Under the pieces are notes generated by a model. The model was given only the letters and a program-made list of their open reading frames with translations. It did no database searches and was not told the origin of the DNA. Of a stretch of 9,242 nucleotides of DNA, positions 6,720 through 9,242 are shown in pieces. Source of the stretch: an uncultured Clostridia bacterium (GTDB lineage: Bacteria; Bacillota; Clostridia; Oscillospirales; Ruminococcaceae). The DNA lies in NCBI GenBank assembly GCA_947631585.1, contig CANRLY010000070.1, forward strand, positions 1 through 9,242. The letters are read 5' to 3'. The first letter of the stretch is position 1, and the number at the start of each line of letters is the position of its first letter. A program made the position numbers and the translations under genes.

Positions 6720-6748
6720 ATTGTATACAAAATTGTTCAATTTGTAAA
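6720..6748 (-). promoter_or_regulatory. Promoter of the AraC-family regulator
   Basis: On the minus strand -35 TTTACA (6743-6748) and -10 TACAAT (6720-6725) each match consensus at five of six bases and are 17 bases apart. Transcription would start near 6713, about 27 bases before the ATG at 6686, which supports that start choice. Confidence 0.62.
6721..6743. promoter_or_regulatory. Twin inverted repeats inside the regulator promoter (possible operator)
   Basis: The perfect palindrome TTGTATACAA (6721-6730) overlaps the -10 box. It abuts the inverted repeat AAATTG-TT-CAATTT (6730-6743), which fills the spacer between -10 and -35. Dyads placed like this typically block polymerase when bound, so autoregulation or repression is a reasonable inference. 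The AT-rich composition makes chance symmetry possible. Confidence 0.35.
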
Positions 6749-6782
6749 GAAAGCAGCAATGCCGGATATGCAAGCTGCTTTC
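6749..6782 (-). terminator. Candidate weak terminator between the binding protein and the regulator
   Basis: GAAAGCAGC (6749-6757) pairs perfectly with GCTGCTTTC (6774-6782), giving a 9-bp stem with a 16-base loop. On the minus strand the stem ends in CTTTC followed by TTTACA, a short and impure U-run, so termination would be partial at best. It lies directly upstream of the regulator's -35 box, which is a sensible place to insulate the two transcription units. Confidence 0.35.
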
Positions 6783-6825
6783 TTAGTGACTATTACTGTG
6801 TATTATCTTTGAGGACCGCCGCTGC

Positions 6826-6859
6826 GCCGCAGTCTGATGGGATCCACCAGACCGACGGC
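6826..6859 (-). other. Stable RNA hairpin in the 3' region of the binding-protein transcript
   Basis: Read on the minus strand, GTCTGGTGG and CCATCAGAC pair across a 3-base loop (nine pairs, one G-U; 6832-6840 with 6844-6852). An outer GCCG/CGGC stem (6826-6829 with 6856-6859) extends this across a small internal loop. There is no U-tract, so it is not a standard terminator. It lies 50 bases after the binding-protein stop codon and could protect the 3' end of the mRNA or act with the weak hairpin downstream. The G-U pair is an A-C mismatch on the plus strand, so the minus-strand transcript is favoured. The rest of the gap 6687-6908 holds no gene. Confidence 0.45.
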
Positions 6860-6908
6860 AATAGCAATACGGCTATACAAAGATTAAGGAGAAAATTAAA
6901 CTGTCATA

Positions 6909-8339
6909 TTACTTGGCAAGTTTCTGCTGCGCCTCATCAAGCATATAGTCAAGAGCTGTGGTGTTTGCTGAAACTACCTCCGTCCAGGTCTGACGAGCGT
7001 CAGGGTCGGGGTGCATAGTAGTCTTGACGATGTTGTCGGTAAGGTTGGTAACGTCGGTGGAAACACCTTCCGCAAACTCAAATACCGGGTGTTCAGCTGC
7101 CATCTGATAGATCTCGTCTCTCATTTCGAGCATCTCGTCAGTCCAGCCATAGTCTTTCTTAAACTGATCTATAGTGATCTGATGAGCTTCTTCGTCCAGC
7201 TCTGCATAACGCGTGCAGTCAAGGAATGCCGCTACGCCTTCAGGGTTCTTTGCGCCAAGGCAGATGCAGAAGCCGTGAACTCTTGAAGGAATGTACTGAG
7301 CAGGTGAATCAGCTGCACAGGGTACAGGCACGAACATTACTTCGCCCTTGGAAAGGTCACCGTAAGGCTTGGTAACAGAAGGTGCGTCCTCGATAGCCCA
7401 CAGACCGATGGGGTAGAAGAGAGTTTCGCCGGAAGCGATTCCGGTACCGAATACGTTTCCTCTTACCTGCCAGCTGTGAAGATCTTTTCTGAATACAACG
7501 TTGTTCTTCTGAAGCTCAAACATCATGTTCTGAGCTTTAGCCAGTTCAGCGCTGCCGATGTTGTTTACGATCTGTCCGTTTTCAAGGGATATCAGCGGCT
7601 TTCCGGAGGAAGCGGTAAGAGCGTCCTCATAGTACCAGCCGTCAAGAGCGCATATTTCCTTGTCCGGGTCGGAAAAGTCTGTGCACATCTTGGAGAATGT
7701 ATCCCAGTTCCACTCGCCCTTTTTCCACAGTTCAGCCGGGTCGTCCAGACCGTTGGCAGTTATGGTGTTCTTGTTGTAAATGAATATGCAGGACGGGTCG
7801 ATCCTGGTGATGGCAGCCCAATGCTTGCCGTCATAAACGAATTTATCGCAGGCTTCTTTCATGTCAGACCAGAGCGGATCGTCAAAATTAAAGTAGTCGT
7901 CGATCGGCTCGATCATATTTCTCAAAGCGCACTTCGGGAAAATGTTCATGTCGTCTGCGCCGATGAAATCAGGGGGATCTCCGGCGATAACGGTTTCTGC
8001 CAGGTCGTCAAAGTATGTATCCCAGCTTACAGTCGGGATATATTTTACCGTGCCCTTGTACTTCGTCTGGAACAAAGCCAGGTCAACGCCGATGTCCTTG
8101 TCCTCGGAAGCGGTGGGGTTGATATCCCAGAAAGAGAACCACTTGATCTCGGTGTTTTCAAGCTCACGAGGCTCTGTGATCTCACCGCAGAGACGTTCTA
8201 TAATGTCCTGCTGTTCAGCTTCCAGCTTTTTCTCCGGCATGGAAGAAGAATTGTCTTTATCCTTCTCGCCGCAGGAAGTTGAGGCAAAAGCCATTGTAAT
8301 AGCCAGAATACCTGCTGCTGCTTTCTTGAAATTTTTCAT
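6909..8339 (-). CDS. ABC transporter extracellular sugar-binding lipoprotein
   Basis: The 476-residue product starts at ATG 8339, with GGAGGT (8346-8351) 6 bases upstream. A signal sequence (1-22) ends at Cys23 in STSC, a lipobox-like site, followed by an acidic and Lys-rich tether. The remainder has the size and character of a family 1 extracellular solute-binding protein. Clues are an early beta strand EIKWFSFWD, TYFDDLAETVIAGDPPDFIG in the first lobe, GKHWAAITRIDPSCIFIYNK near the hinge, a WKKGEWNWDTFSKMC segment and the late GLWAIEDAP region. Such proteins deliver oligosaccharides to an ABC permease from the outer face of the membrane. The substrate cannot be read directly; the nearby lichenase makes beta-glucan oligosaccharides plausible. 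No permease or ATPase gene follows, so it must use components encoded elsewhere. It starts 21 bases after the upstream surface-protein gene, with no terminator between them, so the two form an operon. Confidence 0.88.
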   Translation of the reverse strand: MKNFKKAAAGILAITMAFASTSCGEKDKDNSSSMPEKKLEAEQQDIIERLCGEITEPRELENTEIKWFSFWDINPTASEDKDIGVDLALFQTKYKGTVKYIPTVSWDTYFDDLAETVIAGDPPDFIGADDMNIFPKCALRNMIEPIDDYFNFDDPLWSDMKEACDKFVYDGKHWAAITRIDPSCIFIYNKNTITANGLDDPAELWKKGEWNWDTFSKMCTDFSDPDKEICALDGWYYEDALTASSGKPLISLENGQIVNNIGSAELAKAQNMMFELQKNNVVFRKDLHSWQVRGNVFGTGIASGETLFYPIGLWAIEDAPSVTKPYGDLSKGEVMFVPVPCAADSPAQYIPSRVHGFCICLGAKNPEGVAAFLDCTRYAELDEEAHQITIDQFKKDYGWTDEMLEMRDEIYQMAAEHPVFEFAEGVSTDVTNLTDNIVKTTMHPDPDARQTWTEVVSANTTALDYMLDEAQQKLAK

Positions 8340-8360
8340 AATGTGACCTCCGCCATCAGA

Positions 8361-9191
8361 TTATTTCTTGCTGGACTTTTTGCTGCTGAGCATAACTGCT
8401 GCTCCGGCTATAGCAAGCATTGCCATAGAAGATCCGGCAAGACCGGTGTCGGGAGCTGTAGTATCAGCGTTGTCGTCAGCTGCTGCATTGTCATCTGCTG
8501 CGGCGTTGTCGTCAGCTGCTGCATTATCGTCAGCGGCTGCATTGTCATCAGCGGCTGCATCGTCGTCTGCTGCAGCGTTGTCGTCGGTTACTGTGGTGTC
8601 AGCAGGGTTAAAGTTCAGTTTCATTGACAGAGTACCGCCGTTGAATTTTCCTTCTTCTTCCCAGCCTGCAACTTCGGGGGTAGCCTTGGTAATAACATCG
8701 CCGGTCTCTTCATCAACTTCATCATCGCCTCTGATTATAACTCTGAATCCGCCTGTGCCTTTGCCGCCTTCCATAAATTCTTCCATGTTCTTTACGCCGT
8801 TCCAGGAATCGAGAGTAGTAACGTTTCCGTCCTCGTCAGTGAATTTTGCATCGCTGATCTCAACGCAGTAAGGGAAGTTGTCAGCCGGCAGATTCTGTAC
8901 CATGAGACCCATAGAACCGAGAGTTCCGCCGCTGGGCATTGTGTAAGCAGGGCTGATCCTGAATTCAAAATTGATAGTAGCATCTTCGCCGATAGCTATC
9001 CAGTCGCCCTGGTTCCATTTCCAGTCTCTGCCCATGTAGAATCCCATTGCGCCAACGCTGTTGAATTCCTCGCTTCCGGGCTCGAGAACGTCAGTCAGCT
9101 TAGTGCCTTCAGCTGCGGAAGCAGAAAAAGCAAAGCAAGAAGCTGCCAGTGCAGCGGTGGTCATACCCAGGACCAGTTTTTTGATTTTCAT
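8361..9191 (-). CDS. Exported surface protein with AAADDN stalk and possible sortase signal
   Basis: The 276-residue protein starts at ATG 9191, with AAGGAGG (9200-9206) 8 bases upstream. It has a classic signal peptide (charged MKIKK, hydrophobic core, likely cleavage in SASA/A near residue 26). Residues about 28-197 form a compact, aromatic- and Gly-rich beta-type domain, with GFYMGRDWKWNQGDW at 50-64. It looks like a carbohydrate-binding jelly roll, but I do not recognise a named family. Residues 203-242 are an AAADDN repeat stalk. The C-terminus resembles a wall-sorting signal: APDTG (246-250), a hydrophobic stretch (254-269) and a Lys-rich tail KKSSKK. The pentapeptide departs from LPXTG at the first residue, so either a variant sortase or simple membrane retention is possible. 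It is first in an operon with the sugar-binding lipoprotein, 21 bases away, which suggests a part in capturing a glycan at the cell surface. Only 51 upstream bases are visible and they show no clear promoter. Confidence 0.8.
   Translation of the reverse strand: MKIKKLVLGMTTAALAASCFAFSASAAEGTKLTDVLEPGSEEFNSVGAMGFYMGRDWKWNQGDWIAIGEDATINFEFRISPAYTMPSGGTLGSMGLMVQNLPADNFPYCVEISDAKFTDEDGNVTTLDSWNGVKNMEEFMEGGKGTGGFRVIIRGDDEVDEETGDVITKATPEVAGWEEEGKFNGGTLSMKLNFNPADTTVTDDNAAADDDAAADDNAAADDNAAADDNAAADDNAAADDNADTTAPDTGLAGSSMAMLAIAGAAVMLSSKKSSKK
8466..8585 (-). repeat. 18-bp coding repeats encoding the AAADDN stalk
   Basis: About six and a half 18-base units encode Ala-Ala-Ala-Asp-Asp-Asn, with one unit changed to DDD. 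Units differ mainly at third codon positions (GCA, GCC or GCT for Ala; GAC or GAT for Asp). The peptide pattern is therefore better conserved than the DNA. The product is an acidic, extended spacer. Confidence 0.9.
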
Positions 9192-9242
9192 AGTGATTTC
9201 CTCCTTAATAATTTAAAAAATTTAAAACTTACGGCTGTAATC

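Noticed and set aside
6687..6773. N-terminal extension of the AraC regulator from TTG 6773
   Set aside because: It would translate through the predicted -35 and -10 boxes, and it has no ribosome binding site. ATG 6686 has a good one.
6887..6950. AAGGAG on the plus strand suggesting a small plus-strand gene
   Set aside because: No ATG, GTG or TTG follows at proper spacing, and the frame closes quickly with a TAG.
7476..8282. 268-codon plus-strand frame opposite the sugar-binding lipoprotein gene
   Set aside because: It has no recognisable domain or ribosome binding site, and the minus-strand gene is a convincing full-length solute-binding protein.
8466..8585. Possible CRISPR array or regulatory tandem repeats
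   Set aside because: The 18-base units are contiguous, without unique spacers, in frame and codon-structured, so they are protein-coding repeats.
8368..8871. 167-codon plus-strand frame rich in Ser and Ala
   Set aside because: It is the antisense shadow of the AAADDN coding repeats and lies opposite a gene with a clear signal peptide and Shine-Dalgarno site.

Overview
The window looks like chromosomal DNA of a Gram-positive gut- or rumen-type Clostridia, most likely a Ruminococcus-like member of the Oscillospiraceae. This is inferred from Shine-Dalgarno sites of the AAGGAGG type before most genes, the lipoprotein and wall-anchor type proteins, a Bacillus/Clostridium-type lichenase, and acidic and Thr-rich surface linkers. 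No rRNA, tRNA, CRISPR array, insertion sequence or phage gene was seen.

Left half, plus strand (1-4170). The 3' end of a sugar phosphate isomerase/epimerase-like TIM-barrel gene (2-526) is followed after 29 bases by a membrane-anchored FecR-domain protein (556-1221). A very large reading frame follows (open from 1222, ending at 4098) that encodes a Thr/Pro/Ser-rich stalk, one divergent and five near-identical 70-residue repeats, and a C-terminal beta-rich region. The FecR frame and the repeat frame are the same frame, separated by a single TAA at 1219-1221. The downstream part has no export signal, no ribosome binding site and no in-frame ATG for about 380 bases. The best reading is one large surface protein (FecR module, stalk, repeats) split by one nonsense codon. 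A strong hairpin at 4138-4170 terminates transcription from both sides.

Right half, minus strand (4185-9191). Reading in the direction of transcription: an exported repeat-stalk protein with a possible sortase signal (9191-8361); 21 bases later an ABC-type sugar-binding lipoprotein (8339-6909); then an AraC-family regulator with its own promoter (6686-5931); a lipoprotein GH16 lichenase (5840-5064) with its own terminator; and finally, behind its own promoter, a TrhA/hemolysin III membrane protein (4901-4185). The first four look like a small beta-glucan capture and degradation locus: a surface protein, a binding lipoprotein, a regulator and an endo-glucanase tethered to the membrane. ABC permeases, the ATPase and the enzymes acting on the oligosaccharides are not in the window.

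The points most worth following are the in-frame stop that splits the FecR/repeat protein, the mosaic 210-bp repeat array, the exported protein with the AAADDN stalk, the apparent loss of the lichenase family's disulfide, and the symmetric sites in the two regulator-proximal promoters.
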